From CANKJK01 sp040081715 (GTDB lineage: Bacteria; Acidobacteriota; Vicinamibacteria; Vicinamibacterales; UBA2999), in contig JBEBFY010000010.1 in the NCBI GenBank assembly GCA_040081715.1, positions 62,001-126,000 of the forward strand: 64,000 nucleotides of DNA. The letters are read 5' to 3'. Below the pieces are notes generated by a model. The model did not search any database and was not told the DNA's origin. It saw nothing but the letters and a program-made list of their open reading frames with translations. Of the stretch, positions 16,715-25,436 are shown piece by piece; position 1 is the stretch's first letter, and every line of letters begins with the position of its first letter. The translations under genes were made by a program, and so were the position numbers.

Positions 16715-16806
16715 GGCTCATCTCCTCGAGACACGACCAGCCTAGACCGCTCAGGATGATGCAGAAATTGCGCGCAATTCCTGCCGACTGAATAATTCCG
16801 GAAGGA

Positions 16807-17541
16807 CTAGTGCGAGGGATTCTTTAGGTGGGCACGACCGATGGAACTCCGGATCGAAGTGTCCTTCTTGCCGGTTTGATCCGCCACGCGCGACACGGCG
16901 GCGCCCCCGAGTGTCTTGCTGTTCAGGATGGCGGATTGCTCGGGCTGGGTGTAGCCAAGGTCTTTCAGCGCCGGACGAATGGTCTCGTCGTCGCTGGCAC
17001 TGCCGCCTGCCTTCTGGCGCGCGCGATAGAGCGCCCACCCCGGACCCAGTCGCACTGTCGCCTCTGCCACGAGCTTGACGATCAATTCGTGCTCCGTCGT
17101 GTCCGCGGGCTTTCGCGGCGCACCTGGCCTTCTTACGTGTCCCAATAGGCGCAATTCCGCGAGTCTGGCGACCGTCGGACCAACCCTGCGGGTGTATCGC
17201 CGCCACTCGTCGGGTAGCTGAATGGCGAGCCGCTCGTACTCGAATTGTGCGCCAGAGCGGTCAAGGAGGCGACTGCGCCAGACTACGCCATGTTCTTCCA
17301 GGCTCAGACTGGCTGGCTCGAAAATGGATCGCTTGATGAGCGGGTCCATCGCCCCGAGGAACGCGCTCAACTGCTTCCGGAACTCGGCAAGTCGAGCCTC
17401 GCGGCCTTCGCGAGACAGGGATCTGGATGGCGCTTTCGTCACCGGCGTGATTCCTCCCTCGGACGGGACAACGACAGAGATCCTACCGGTTCCAGTGCCA
17501 TCGGGTTGAGTTCTCCTTCCTCCGACGGCGGCCCGAGACAT
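16807..17541 (-). CDS. Hypothetical island protein, helical
   Basis: A 244-residue protein of unknown function. A basic N-terminal third (SRSLSREGREARLAEFRKQL) leads to charged helical stretches; no catalytic motif is evident. The start at 17541 has a GGAG site. It reads as one transcription unit with the 164-residue gene upstream (71-bp gap). Confidence 0.6.
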   Translation of the reverse strand: MSRAAVGGRRTQPDGTGTGRISVVVPSEGGITPVTKAPSRSLSREGREARLAEFRKQLSAFLGAMDPLIKRSIFEPASLSLEEHGVVWRSRLLDRSGAQFEYERLAIQLPDEWRRYTRRVGPTVARLAELRLLGHVRRPGAPRKPADTTEHELIVKLVAEATVRLGPGWALYRARQKAGGSASDDETIRPALKDLGYTQPEQSAILNSKTLGGAAVSRVADQTGKKDTSIRSSIGRAHLKNPSH

Positions 17542-17612
17542 GCTGATCTCCAGAACACTACTCTTGGCGCGCGGCCTTGGGCTTCCACTTCACCGCGGCC
17601 ATGAGGGCGGCT

Positions 17613-18107
17613 CTATTCAGGTCGGCGCTTCGCCAGTTCGTCGAGAATCCAGTCGTCCGGCAGCACCTCGCGCAGCACCGCGAGCGTCTTGAACACCTCT
17701 ATTCGCTCGCCTGCGAGCGCCAGCCGTCGAATCAGGTGGCGGACAAGTGTGCCAATCTCCTCGGGCGCCTCCACTGCGCCCGTGTCGAGAAGCTCCAGGG
17801 GCTGGTACCGACGCTCCCACGCCATCGTCTGGAAGTTGAAGAAATGCCGACCATGGACCTTCAGGTAGGGTCGCTGGAGCGGCAGCAGGAGCTGGCGGAG
17901 GGCGTTCACGGACCATTCGATCTTGGTGAGATGGTGGAGAAACGCTGCCTCCTGCAGCATCCATCGCTCGAGCTTGGCCGCGGACGGGTCGAAGCTGATC
18001 AGGTCCGCGTTCGCCCACTTGGCCAGTTGCGAACGGCTGACACCGATCGCGGAGAGTTCGGCGTCCGGATCGAAGAGGTCGAGTTGAGGGTCAGCCCGGT
18101 TTTCCAT
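17613..18107 (-). CDS. Hypothetical island protein
   Basis: A 164-residue protein, unrecognised. It begins MENRADPQLDLFDPDAELSA, has a short HTH-like segment (IGVSRSQLAKWANADLISFD) reminiscent of a MerR recognition helix and wing, then a helical body. It may be a regulator with an unusual sensor region. It lies between two other unknown minus-strand genes. Confidence 0.55.
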   Translation of the reverse strand: MENRADPQLDLFDPDAELSAIGVSRSQLAKWANADLISFDPSAAKLERWMLQEAAFLHHLTKIEWSVNALRQLLLPLQRPYLKVHGRHFFNFQTMAWERRYQPLELLDTGAVEAPEEIGTLVRHLIRRLALAGERIEVFKTLAVLREVLPDDWILDELAKRRPE

Positions 18108-18131
18108 GTCTGATGCTGCCGGAAGGCGAGA

Positions 18132-18332
18132 TTAACCGGAATAGTCGCCGCGCGACTCAAACAGCGCAGGAAGGCCGCGGCGGAAGACGGTTGAATCGAA
18201 CGCGTCCAGTGACGCTGCGCATTCGCGGTGTGTGTTCCACAGGACCTGCTTGCTCCTTCTCACGTCATCCATAGTCCAGTCCGTTGTCGCGCTCTCATCC
18301 AGCAGTAACGCCAAGCGCGCCGGGACGGCCAC
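18132..18332 (-). CDS. Small hypothetical protein next to the IS481 insertion
   Basis: A 66-residue frame starting at GTG 18332 (VAVPARLALLLDESATTDWT) with composition unlike the surrounding shadow frames. It is closed upstream by a stop 15 codons away. The IS481 element begins 45 bp upstream and may have removed its promoter. No family recognised. Confidence 0.35.
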   Translation of the reverse strand: MAVPARLALLLDESATTDWTMDDVRRSKQVLWNTHRECAASLDAFDSTVFRRGLPALFESRGDYSG

Positions 18333-18377
18333 CTCTGGCCTCGGAGTGACCTGTCATAGCGGACTTCGCCTCCTAGG

Positions 18378-19410
18378 TGTGAATGCTACAGACGTTGTTC
18401 ATTCGGGAGGCTCTGGAAACAATGGGGGTTACGACACCAACCCACCGTTTCTGGAGGACCTCCCGAATGAGACTTCATCGTAATGCGAAGACCACGCCGA
18501 CGATGCGACAGCTGATCGTGACGCGAGCCCAGCAGGGCTGGACCTACGTGCGCATTGCGACGGCGCTGGGGATCAGCGTCCGGACCGTCGCGAAATGGGT
18601 CGCGCGGTCCCGGGACGCGGGGGCCTTGCTGGACGGGTCGTCGCGGCCCCATCGCCAGCCCCGTCGACTCGCCGCCCCGCTGGAGGCCGCCGTCCTGGCG
18701 TTGCGGCGGACGCGGGCCACGGCGTGGCAGATCAGCACGGCGCTGCGCGTGCCCCGCTCGACGGTGACCCGTGTCCTGGCGCGGGCCGGGCTGCAGCGGG
18801 TGGCCCTGCTCGAGCCGCCGCCGCCCGTGCGGCGCTATGAATGGCCCCACGTCGGGGATCTCCTGCACGTCGACCTGAAACGGCTCGGGCGCATCGAGGG
18901 CGTCGGCCATCGCATTCACGGGGATCGTCGACGCCGCGCCCGGCACGCCGGCTGGGAGCATCTGCACATCGCCATCGACGACGCGACGCGCCTCACGTAC
19001 GCCGAGGTCCTCCCGGCCGCGGATGCCCCGGCCTGTGCCGCGTTTCTGCAGCGCACCCTGGCGTGGTTTCGTCGGCGCGGCGTCCGCATGCGGCGGCTGC
19101 TCACCGACAACGCCAAGGCCTATCGGGCTGGCGTCTTCGCGGCGGTCTGCCAGCGCTGGGCGGTGCGGCAGCGCTTCACCCGGCCGTATCGGCCCCAGAC
19201 CAATGGGAAAGCCGAGCGGTTCATTCAGACCCTGCTCCGCGAGTGGGCCTATCGCTGGCCCTATCGCAGCTCCGCGCGGCGGACGGCCGCGCTCAGGCCC
19301 TATCTCCGCTTCTACAACCACCGGCGTCCACACACGAGCCTCGGTCGACGCTCACCGTGGATGCGTTTCCAAGAGGCTGCCTAAGATGAACAACCTCTTT
19401 GACATTCACA
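18378..19410 (+). mobile_element. IS481-family insertion sequence, intact, with 6-bp target duplication
   Basis: The ends are related inverted repeats: TGTGAATGCTACAGACGTTG at 18378 and, on the other strand from 19410, TGTGAATGTCAAAGAGGTTG; similarity continues to TTCAT. Both sides are flanked by CCTAGG (18372-18377 and 19411-19416). That fits the NCTAGN target duplicated by IS481. At 1033 bp with one full transposase it is probably functional or recently active. Confidence 0.92.
18467..19384 (+). CDS. IS481-family DDE transposase
   Basis: A 305-residue protein: MRLHRNAKTTPTMRQLIV start, two N-terminal HTH segments (YVRIATALGISVRTVAKWVA and ISTALRVPRSTVTRVLARAG), then an rve/RNase-H-like core with DLLHVDLKRL, LHIAIDDATR, LLTDNAKAY and TNGKAERFIQTLL supplying the D-D-E residues. 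ATG 18467 has a GGAGGA site and is the usual IS481 start; the frame upstream lies in the terminal repeat. Confidence 0.93.
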   Translation: MRLHRNAKTTPTMRQLIVTRAQQGWTYVRIATALGISVRTVAKWVARSRDAGALLDGSSRPHRQPRRLAAPLEAAVLALRRTRATAWQISTALRVPRSTVTRVLARAGLQRVALLEPPPPVRRYEWPHVGDLLHVDLKRLGRIEGVGHRIHGDRRRRARHAGWEHLHIAIDDATRLTYAEVLPAADAPACAAFLQRTLAWFRRRGVRMRRLLTDNAKAYRAGVFAAVCQRWAVRQRFTRPYRPQTNGKAERFIQTLLREWAYRWPYRSSARRTAALRPYLRFYNHRRPHTSLGRRSPWMRFQEAA

Positions 19411-19416
19411 CCTAGG

Positions 19417-19739
19417 CCAGGCAACGGCAGACTGCCGTCACGGACGGACGCACGAGTCCCAGTGGCGAGCGCGCGTCAGTCTGGCGCAAGTATCGGGTCG
19501 GATGGTCGCCAAGAACTCCCTCACTCCTGGAGGCGCGAAGTATAGCGGCGGAGCCAGCGGTGCGACAACGCGCCTCGGGTGCGGTCCGCTCCGATTCCCG
19601 CTGTGCATGTTGCTAGCCTGCCGGTTGGATCGCCCATGGACGCATAAACGAGGGCAGCGTCCACGACGTAGTCGTCAGCCGTCGTGTCGCCGCCCCAGAG
19701 CCCGCGCCACGGGCTGACCCGTCGTGGTGTTTGCGTGCT
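19417..19739. other. Gene-free stretch after the IS481 element
   Basis: No open frame with recognisable content, no RNA gene and no clear hairpin terminator. A GTTGGAT word at 19623 fits the integron core consensus but has no matching partner, so I give it no weight. Confidence 0.4.
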
Positions 19740-20504
19740 TCAGCGTGCTTCCCTGGGTACGAACAAGAAGGACAAGGCGCCACCGACAACCATGGTCAGG
19801 AGCAAGAATCCGAGACTCAGCAGCCAACTCGTGACGGAGACTCCAGACATCACGACATTGATGATTCCGGTGAGCCACACACCCAGGGTCACAAACATCA
19901 AGTGCCGAAAGCGCCGCACGGGCGTGAAGCATCCGGCAATCGCAAACCCCAGGCACCCGAATAGCGAATTCGATGCCGACAGAGACATCCCGCTCGAGAT
20001 CCCAGCCACCCGAACAATCCCTACGCCTACCAGGGTGAGGATTGACCAAAGCACGACGTCGCGAATGACGATGGGCCACCGCACTTCTGTCGGCGTGTGT
20101 TCGAGGTTCCGCGGCGACGGCAGTTCACCCTTCTCGTAGCGACCAACAGCCTCCCCAAAATCAGAGTTGAGATCTCGTCGGCCTTGCTTTGAGAGCATCT
20201 GCGCCACGCCGAAACCGACGCCGACCAACTGCCCAAGGAAGAACCCCAGATTCGTGGCCAAGAAGCGCGCAAGGGACGGACTGAACACGGTCGTGGCGAC
20301 GACGAGCGCAAGAGACACGAGGGACCAGAGGACCACCGGCCACACGTAGATGAGAATCGCGCGTGGGGATAGCTGCCCTCGCCATACCCAGGCCACGGCG
20401 CGCGGGATGCCGTAGACCAGGGGCAGCAGGACCACCCCAAACCAGAACCTGCCGAGCATCAGGCCGACGCCGAATAACAGCACTGAAGAGAACATGACGT
20501 TCAT
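19740..20504 (-). CDS. Multi-pass membrane protein of unknown function
   Basis: A 254-residue protein with about six to eight predicted membrane helices, arranged as two hydrophobic halves around a ~45-residue polar loop (SKQGRRDLNSDFGEAVGRYE). No family recognised. Base composition is slightly lower in GC than the core genes. It has no obvious operon partner in this part of the island. Confidence 0.65.
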   Translation of the reverse strand: MNVMFSSVLLFGVGLMLGRFWFGVVLLPLVYGIPRAVAWVWRGQLSPRAILIYVWPVVLWSLVSLALVVATTVFSPSLARFLATNLGFFLGQLVGVGFGVAQMLSKQGRRDLNSDFGEAVGRYEKGELPSPRNLEHTPTEVRWPIVIRDVVLWSILTLVGVGIVRVAGISSGMSLSASNSLFGCLGFAIAGCFTPVRRFRHLMFVTLGVWLTGIINVVMSGVSVTSWLLSLGFLLLTMVVGGALSFLFVPREAR

Positions 20505-20669
20505 CCCATCGTGGCGTTTGGCTGATTAGCGTGCATTGACGCGACGTGCGCCAGATGCAATTCAACGACCGCCGGCGCGAGAGCCGGAGTGAGGATGCGC
20601 ATCTGGTGCAGGGCATATTAGTCGATCGTCTGTGTTTCAGGTCCGCCCTTTTCAGCACGATGCCACTCA

Positions 20670-20942
20670 GTGGACGACCTTCGGGCAGCGTTGGGTCAGC
20701 GGGTGCGAGAACTACGGGAGCGGCTGGTTCTTTCGCAGGAACAACTGGCCGAGCGCGCCGACCTCCACGTCACCTATATCAGCGGGATCGAGCGGGGCAG
20801 GCGAAACCCCGGCCTGAACATCTTGGCGTGCCTGGCCAAGGCCCTGAAGGTCTCGCTGCCACTCCTGGTGACCGACCTACGGCCCCACGCGAGGCTCAGG
20901 GTGCGTCGCGGGCGACCGCCGAGCCACCGATCAGCGACCTGA
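20670..20942 (+). CDS. XRE-family helix-turn-helix regulator
   Basis: A 90-residue protein, mostly a Cro/CI-type domain: LGQRVRELRERLVLSQEQLA then DLHVTYISGIERGRRNPGLN, with a short Arg-rich tail. It starts at GTG 20670. Proteins of this type usually regulate adjacent island genes; the target is not evident. Confidence 0.82.
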   Translation: MDDLRAALGQRVRELRERLVLSQEQLAERADLHVTYISGIERGRRNPGLNILACLAKALKVSLPLLVTDLRPHARLRVRRGRPPSHRSAT

Positions 20943-21199
20943 TCGGGGCGCCCGCCACACGGGACGTCGTCACCAGCTGGCGTCGTGGAGGGCAGGAGGG
21001 AGGTGTCGTGACCACCGGACAGGGATGCGTCTACGCTGCGGCGTTGATCGCGAGCAACGTCCTATGTCGGGTGCAGGAGCCATGGCGTTGATGCGCCCCG
21101 CCCAAGGGCTGGTGGCCTTCGCAGAAGAGGTGGACAGTGCTTCCCGGTGATGCTTGCTTTCGGCGCTAGCGGCGCAGAGAATCCGCGCTGGAGGGCGAC

Positions 21200-22132
21200 A
21201 TGGGAAAGTCGGCTAGCTTCCGATCTGGGCTGCGTCACGCGCTTGTCGCCTTCATGATCTTGCTCGTTGCGACGACCCTACTCGCAGTCGGGAAGGACAA
21301 TGCGTCGTACTTGGGTGGCACCCCGGACGACTTCCCGGTTGGGGGGCTCCGCTCTAGGATTCTTGATGGGCTTCGTCGTAACAAGATCACCAATCCCGAG
21401 GGAACGCTCGATACCGGCTCCGCATCGGCGCTTGTCTTTGATGCGGGTCGAGATGGACAACTGACGATTGCGTACCGCGACGTAACAGGGCTGGCCTATG
21501 GCCGCACAGCCAAGGGCATGTCGAAGGAAGGATTCCTGGTCATCGGTTGGGACCCTTTAGATCAGTACTCGAAGAAAGCGCACTATCTGCTGTCGATTCA
21601 GTATCGGGTTCAGTCGGGTGCGGAACGAATTGCCGTGTTCGAGCTTGGCAAGACTCTGATCCAGCCGACCTTGCAGCGGCTTGAGGCTCACACGGGACGA
21701 GTGGTCGAGTTCGAGGACTTTGAAGCGTGCCGCACGTACAAGTCAGCGAACGAGTGCGGATTTGGAGAACCCGGCAACTTGCGTGGGCTCACGAAGGTGT
21801 ACCTCGATGCCGGGCCAGGGGCAGGCCGTGATTTGATCGTCGCAGAACTCGACAAAGCCCATCTCAACTTGGAGCTATTGTCGGCGCCGGAAGGTGCGGA
21901 GGCGGTCCCAGTGGGCACGGAGATCGTGCTGCGATTTCGTGGAGAAGAGATTCGCCGACCGGGCTACCTGCAAACGTTGTTCGGTGGGCGCGGAGAGGTG
22001 CTGGCCCTACGGGACGGAGGGATTCGGACAGTGGTCGCGTATTCCGGGACGCGCCTGCGCGGGATTGGAGCCAAGCCTGCGACGGCATTTGCCGCGGCGT
22101 TTGTGGTCGCCTATCGCGAAGGCAACCCCTGA
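21200..22132 (+). CDS. Secreted or membrane-anchored hypothetical protein
   Basis: A 310-residue protein with one N-terminal hydrophobic segment (HALVAFMILLVATTLLAVGK) acting as signal or anchor, followed by beta-rich sequence (for example LTIAYRDVTGLAYGRTAKGM) with two cysteines (ACRTYKSANECGFG) that could form a disulfide. No family recognised. The start has a GGAGGG-type site. It has no close partner. Confidence 0.65.
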   Translation: MGKSASFRSGLRHALVAFMILLVATTLLAVGKDNASYLGGTPDDFPVGGLRSRILDGLRRNKITNPEGTLDTGSASALVFDAGRDGQLTIAYRDVTGLAYGRTAKGMSKEGFLVIGWDPLDQYSKKAHYLLSIQYRVQSGAERIAVFELGKTLIQPTLQRLEAHTGRVVEFEDFEACRTYKSANECGFGEPGNLRGLTKVYLDAGPGAGRDLIVAELDKAHLNLELLSAPEGAEAVPVGTEIVLRFRGEEIRRPGYLQTLFGGRGEVLALRDGGIRTVVAYSGTRLRGIGAKPATAFAAAFVVAYREGNP

Positions 22133-22451
22133 GGAGGGGGCGCGATTCGGTGCCGCACACGCCTGCTGTCGCTTCCATCATGGTCCTGACTGATTCCTCG
22201 GTAAGTCCAGCATCAATGTCCTAGTACCGACTGATCGACAGGCGGATCGGTCTCGCTAAGGGTAGGTCGCATTGGGTGTTTCTCTCCGTCCCACCGCCGA
22301 CATCGATCCCCGCTCCAAGCCATTCTCAAAAAAATAATGCTCCGAGTCCCATAGCGCACACCACGCCTCCAGGGGGGTCGCGCGGACAATGGGTCCTCGG
22401 CGCATCGAGCTTGACAGTATGTGCTACGAGTGCTACAAGTCTTACTCTGAC

Positions 22452-22640
22452 ATGGTGGCATCAAAGAAGGCGAAGGCGCCGAAAACGATCAATGTCTCCG
22501 TGCGACTCGACCAGGCCGACAGTGCTCTACTGGATCTGATCGTAGAGCGCGATGGCGTGCCGGTCTCCGAGCAGATTCGACGGGGATTGCGGATGTGGTT
22601 CGAGCAGAAGGGAGTGGTGAAGGCGAAGCGAAAGTCGTAA
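22452..22640 (+). CDS. Ribbon-helix-helix (CopG/Arc-like) protein
   Basis: The core KTINVSVRLDQADSALLDLI then VPVSEQIRRGLRMWFEQKG is a standard beta-strand-helix-helix DNA-binding fold. ATG 22452 gives 62 residues starting MVASKKAKAPK; a start at 22389 would add a cysteine-containing extension (MCYECYK). It lies 128 bp upstream of the ArdC-like gene, and may regulate it. No toxin gene is adjacent. Confidence 0.7.
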   Translation: MVASKKAKAPKTINVSVRLDQADSALLDLIVERDGVPVSEQIRRGLRMWFEQKGVVKAKRKS

Positions 22641-22768
22641 ATCCATAGTCGGGGCACTGGCCTGTTAGTAGCAGACCAGCACCCCTAACCGGCAACCAAC
22701 GCTAGATTGGCTGACGGCTCCTGCCATTATCGCCGCAGGCCCGTTGGCCCTCCCGTCCAGGAGGGACC

Positions 22769-23560
22769 ATGACCCCGACCGTTTCATTCGCCGACCTGCT
22801 CGCGTCCGCCGTGACCGAGCCCGGCATCATCTCTTGCGCGTACTCCCAGTTTCATCAGTACTCCATCGGCAACCAGCTCCTCGCCTGGGGGCAATGCCTC
22901 GCGCGCGACCTCCCGCCCGGCCCGCTAGCGACCTTCCCCAAGTGGCGAGAGCTTGGGCGCCACGTCCGCAAGGGCGAGAAGGCGATCACCCTCTGCCAGC
23001 CCGTAACGCTCAAGCGGCCGGCAGCGACCACCCCCGACGACACGAACGAGACCGGCGCGTACACCCGGTTCATCCACCGGCCGCACTGGTTCGTCCTGGC
23101 GCAGACAGAAGGGGCCGAGCTTGCCCCCGTCGCCCTGCCCACCTGGGACCGCGCCCGAGCCCTCGCGGCGCTCGATGTCCTCGAGATTCCCTTCGATCTG
23201 ACCGACGGCAACGTGCAGGGATTCGCGCGGGACCGGGCGATCGCGATCAACCCCCTCAATCCCCTCCCACATAAGACCGTTTTCCATGAAATGGCCCACA
23301 TTCTGCTCGGGCACACCTTCGAGGGCCTACAGGCCGACGGGGATCTGACACCGCGAAGCCTCAAGGAATGCGAGGCCGAGGCCGTGGCCCTGCTGTGCTG
23401 CGCGGCCTTGGACCTGCCAGGCGTGGACCACTGCCGGGGCTACATCCAGAGCTGGTGGGGTGCAGGGAACCCGATCCCCGAGCGGTCCGCCCAGCGCATC
23501 CTCAAGGCGGCGGATCAGATCCTCAAGGCTGGCACGCGTGATCGCGAGGTGGCGGCATGA
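22769..23560 (+). CDS. ArdC-like antirestriction protein (zincin domain)
   Basis: The N-terminal ~130 residues match the ArdC/DUF1738 ssDNA-binding domain (FHQYSIGNQLLAWGQ, FPKWRELGRHVRKGEKAITL). The C-terminal part has a metallopeptidase site, VFHEMAHILLGH (HExxH, ~residues 174-178), with ECEAEAVALL providing a likely third ligand. ArdC-type proteins protect incoming mobile DNA from restriction. The ATGA overlap with the recombinase start (23557) shows coupling of two mobility-related genes. Confidence 0.82.
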   Translation: MTPTVSFADLLASAVTEPGIISCAYSQFHQYSIGNQLLAWGQCLARDLPPGPLATFPKWRELGRHVRKGEKAITLCQPVTLKRPAATTPDDTNETGAYTRFIHRPHWFVLAQTEGAELAPVALPTWDRARALAALDVLEIPFDLTDGNVQGFARDRAIAINPLNPLPHKTVFHEMAHILLGHTFEGLQADGDLTPRSLKECEAEAVALLCCAALDLPGVDHCRGYIQSWWGAGNPIPERSAQRILKAADQILKAGTRDREVAA

Positions 23561-24144
23561 GGGCGGCCATCTACGCCCGCGTGAGCACGGTTGACCAAGA
23601 GCCCGAGAACCAGCTCCAGGAGCTGCGACGCTACCTGACCGCCCGCGGCTGGACGGGGCAGGAGTACGTCGACCGCGGCGTGAGCGGCAGCAAGGACCGC
23701 CGGCCGGCCCTGGACACCCTCGTCCAGGACGCCAGACGCCGTCGGTTCGATGTCGTGGTGTGTTGGAGACTGGATCGGCTCGGGCGCAACCTGAAGCACC
23801 TGATCACCCTGCTGGAGGACCTCCAGGCGCTCGGCGTGGCGTTCGTCAGCCTGGCCGAAGGGATCGACGCGACGACGCCCGCCGGCAAGCTGCAGATGCA
23901 CATCCTTGGAGCGATCGCCGAGTTCGAGCGAGAGCGGATCCGAGAGCGGGTGCTGGCGGGCCTCGCGCGCGCACGGGCACAGGGCACACGATTGGGCCGC
24001 CCACGGAAGGCACCCGCGACGATCGCCATTCCTGGAGGCTCTGTGCGCGACGCCGCACGCGTCTGGGGTGTCTCGAAGTCCACCGCCGCTCGATGGATCA
24101 GTGCCGGACGGGCACCGGTGCCGGCGTTGGGACAATCGCACTGA
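23557..24144 (+). CDS. Serine recombinase (resolvase/invertase family)
   Basis: A 195-residue enzyme: AIYARVSTVDQEPENQ (catalytic Ser), YVDRGVSGSKDRRPALDTL, CWRLDRLGRN, and FERERIRERVLAGLARARAQ (E helix) lead to a C-terminal HTH, VRDAARVWGVSKSTAARWIS. This is the DNA-invertase/resolvase class rather than a large serine integrase. It overlaps the ArdC-like gene by four bases. The inverted-repeat cluster 100-200 bp downstream is a possible target site. Confidence 0.92.
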   Translation: MRAAIYARVSTVDQEPENQLQELRRYLTARGWTGQEYVDRGVSGSKDRRPALDTLVQDARRRRFDVVVCWRLDRLGRNLKHLITLLEDLQALGVAFVSLAEGIDATTPAGKLQMHILGAIAEFERERIRERVLAGLARARAQGTRLGRPRKAPATIAIPGGSVRDAARVWGVSKSTAARWISAGRAPVPALGQSH

Positions 24145-24249
24145 AATCGGCAGTCACTTTCGCCCCGGTTCCATTGGCGGGCGCGGGCTGAGATTCGGCG
24201 AGGGACAACCACCCGATTGACCCTACCTGCCAGTCCCGCCACCTTACCC

Positions 24250-24347
24250 GCACTGCCACTGCCATGCCTCTGCCATGGCAGTGCCACGGCAGCGAGCCTC
24301 TGCTGACTGCCACCACTGCCACCCCCCTTTAGGGGGGTAGGTGGCAG
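24250..24347. repeat. Inverted-repeat cluster (TGCCA/TGGCA) downstream of the serine recombinase
   Basis: GCACTGCCA (24250-24258) mirrors TGGCAGTGC (24276-24284). A second, stronger hairpin pairs CTGCCACCCCCC (24316-24327) with GGGGGGT-A-GGTGGCAG (24332-24347). CACTGCCA-like words recur between them. This may be the recombinase's res/inversion site, an iteron-like region, or a transcription barrier before the cassette array. Confidence 0.55.
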
Positions 24348-24630
24348 GCATGGCTGGCAGTCGTGCTGGGCGGCAACGCTCGGCGCTGACGGTTGTCCGC
24401 TCCGCGCTCGACCTCCCGCGGACCCCAGCGCGCCCACCGAGTGGGCGCAGACCTCGCCGCCTTTCGCAGCCGAAGTACGCTGCAACGCCGATTACGAAGT
24501 AACGACCGCCCCGAAGAGGGTGACGCACGCTAGAATCTTGCCCATCAATGAGTTGGCCACTTTGGGGTGGTTCCTGATTGTTCGCATTAGGCTGCGAACC
24601 GTCCGGCACGAGCGGTCTACTCAGTAAGTA

Positions 24631-24637
24631 GTTAGGC
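24631..24637 (+). repeat. Left core site (GTTAGGC) of the cassette array
   Basis: A perfect GTTRRRY word in the context AGTAGTTAGGCG, which recurs at 35557-35567. Its exact complement GCCTAAC lies at 25335, after the next ORF. The rest of the preceding attC site is not clear; a GTTCGC/GCGAAC hairpin lies at 24579-24598. Confidence 0.6.
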
Positions 24638-24685
24638 GTCCAGAACAACAAGTTCAGAATGATGCGTTCAGAGACGGTGGTGTAG

Positions 24686-25321
24686 ATGGGTGTACCTGCA
24701 CATCGCGGGGCCGACGCCGACATGGCGAAGTTCGCAGGGCGCTTCATCCAGAGCAGGATCGAGGGATTCACTAAAGACGTGCGAATCTGTCTTACTCCGA
24801 TTCATGCGAAGGGGCGCAAGGGAGTGACGCATGCCTATTTTCCGGCGCTCGGATCCTGTTTCGGAACTCTGGAGTACCTCGCCGGGCTCTACCATGGGAA
24901 CCTGCGGGGACTCGGTGCCCAGCACCTTGCTAGGTGGGCGCAACGCTACCTTCCTAAGCCAGACTACGACGATGAGATCATCCGGGTGCTCTTCGATGGG
25001 TTCCGTCATCCTGTTGCGCATCGAGGCATCGCCAGTGGTGTCTGGGTCGACCAGAGGCCAGGCCCTACACATGGGAGTCGGCTCACATGGAAGGTGCTGG
25101 CTGACTCAAGACGCCCAGCTTGTCGAGTGGTGGCCGAGCCAAGAGAGCTAAGGCGGGATCCGCCTTGGCCGTGTCGGTACACGCACCGAGTACATATCCA
25201 TCTTGGAGCGTTGGCAGCTGACATTAGCCAAGGTGCGATTCGATACAGCCAAGAGGTGACGTCAGACGACGACCTCAGAGCGAAGTTCACACATTGTATG
25301 GAGCAGATGTACCCTGCGTAA
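24686..25321 (+). CDS. HEPN-like hypothetical protein (cassette 1)
   Basis: A 211-residue protein without a confident family. Helical segments (GSCFGTLEYLAGLYHGN) precede RVLFDGFRHPVAHRG; RHPVAH (residues 107-112) is an R-x4-H motif of the kind that forms the RNase site in HEPN domains. HEPN proteins are common in toxin-antitoxin and abortive-infection systems. No antitoxin-like partner is encoded in this cassette. The gene fills a unit bounded by matching integron core sites. Confidence 0.5.
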   Translation: MGVPAHRGADADMAKFAGRFIQSRIEGFTKDVRICLTPIHAKGRKGVTHAYFPALGSCFGTLEYLAGLYHGNLRGLGAQHLARWAQRYLPKPDYDDEIIRVLFDGFRHPVAHRGIASGVWVDQRPGPTHGSRLTWKVLADSRRPACRVVAEPRELRRDPPWPCRYTHRVHIHLGALAADISQGAIRYSQEVTSDDDLRAKFTHCMEQMYPA

Positions 25322-25334
25322 TCTGCGAGATGAC

Positions 25335-25402
25335 GCCTAACTCGGTATGTAGCCGACGCCGCGGGGACACCTGCGCGCCGCGGCTGATGCCTGCCGTTAG
25401 TC
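25335..25402 (+). repeat. attC-like site after cassette 1
   Basis: GCCTAAC (25335-25341) begins the site and GTTAGTC (25396-25402) ends it. Between them AGCCG-A-CGCCGCG pairs with CGCCGCGGCT on the other side with one unpaired A and one mismatch, the extrahelical-base pattern of attC. Length 68 bp is within the attC range. The right core deviates from GTTRRRY at one position. Confidence 0.75.
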
Positions 25403-25436
25403 GCAGCTGACGCTTGATGCCGGCGACAAGAATGCG

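Noticed and set aside
19623..19629. Extra integron core site (GTTGGAT) outside the array
   Set aside because: A 7-mer of this degeneracy is expected by chance about once per kilobase per strand, and no complementary box or hairpin accompanies it.
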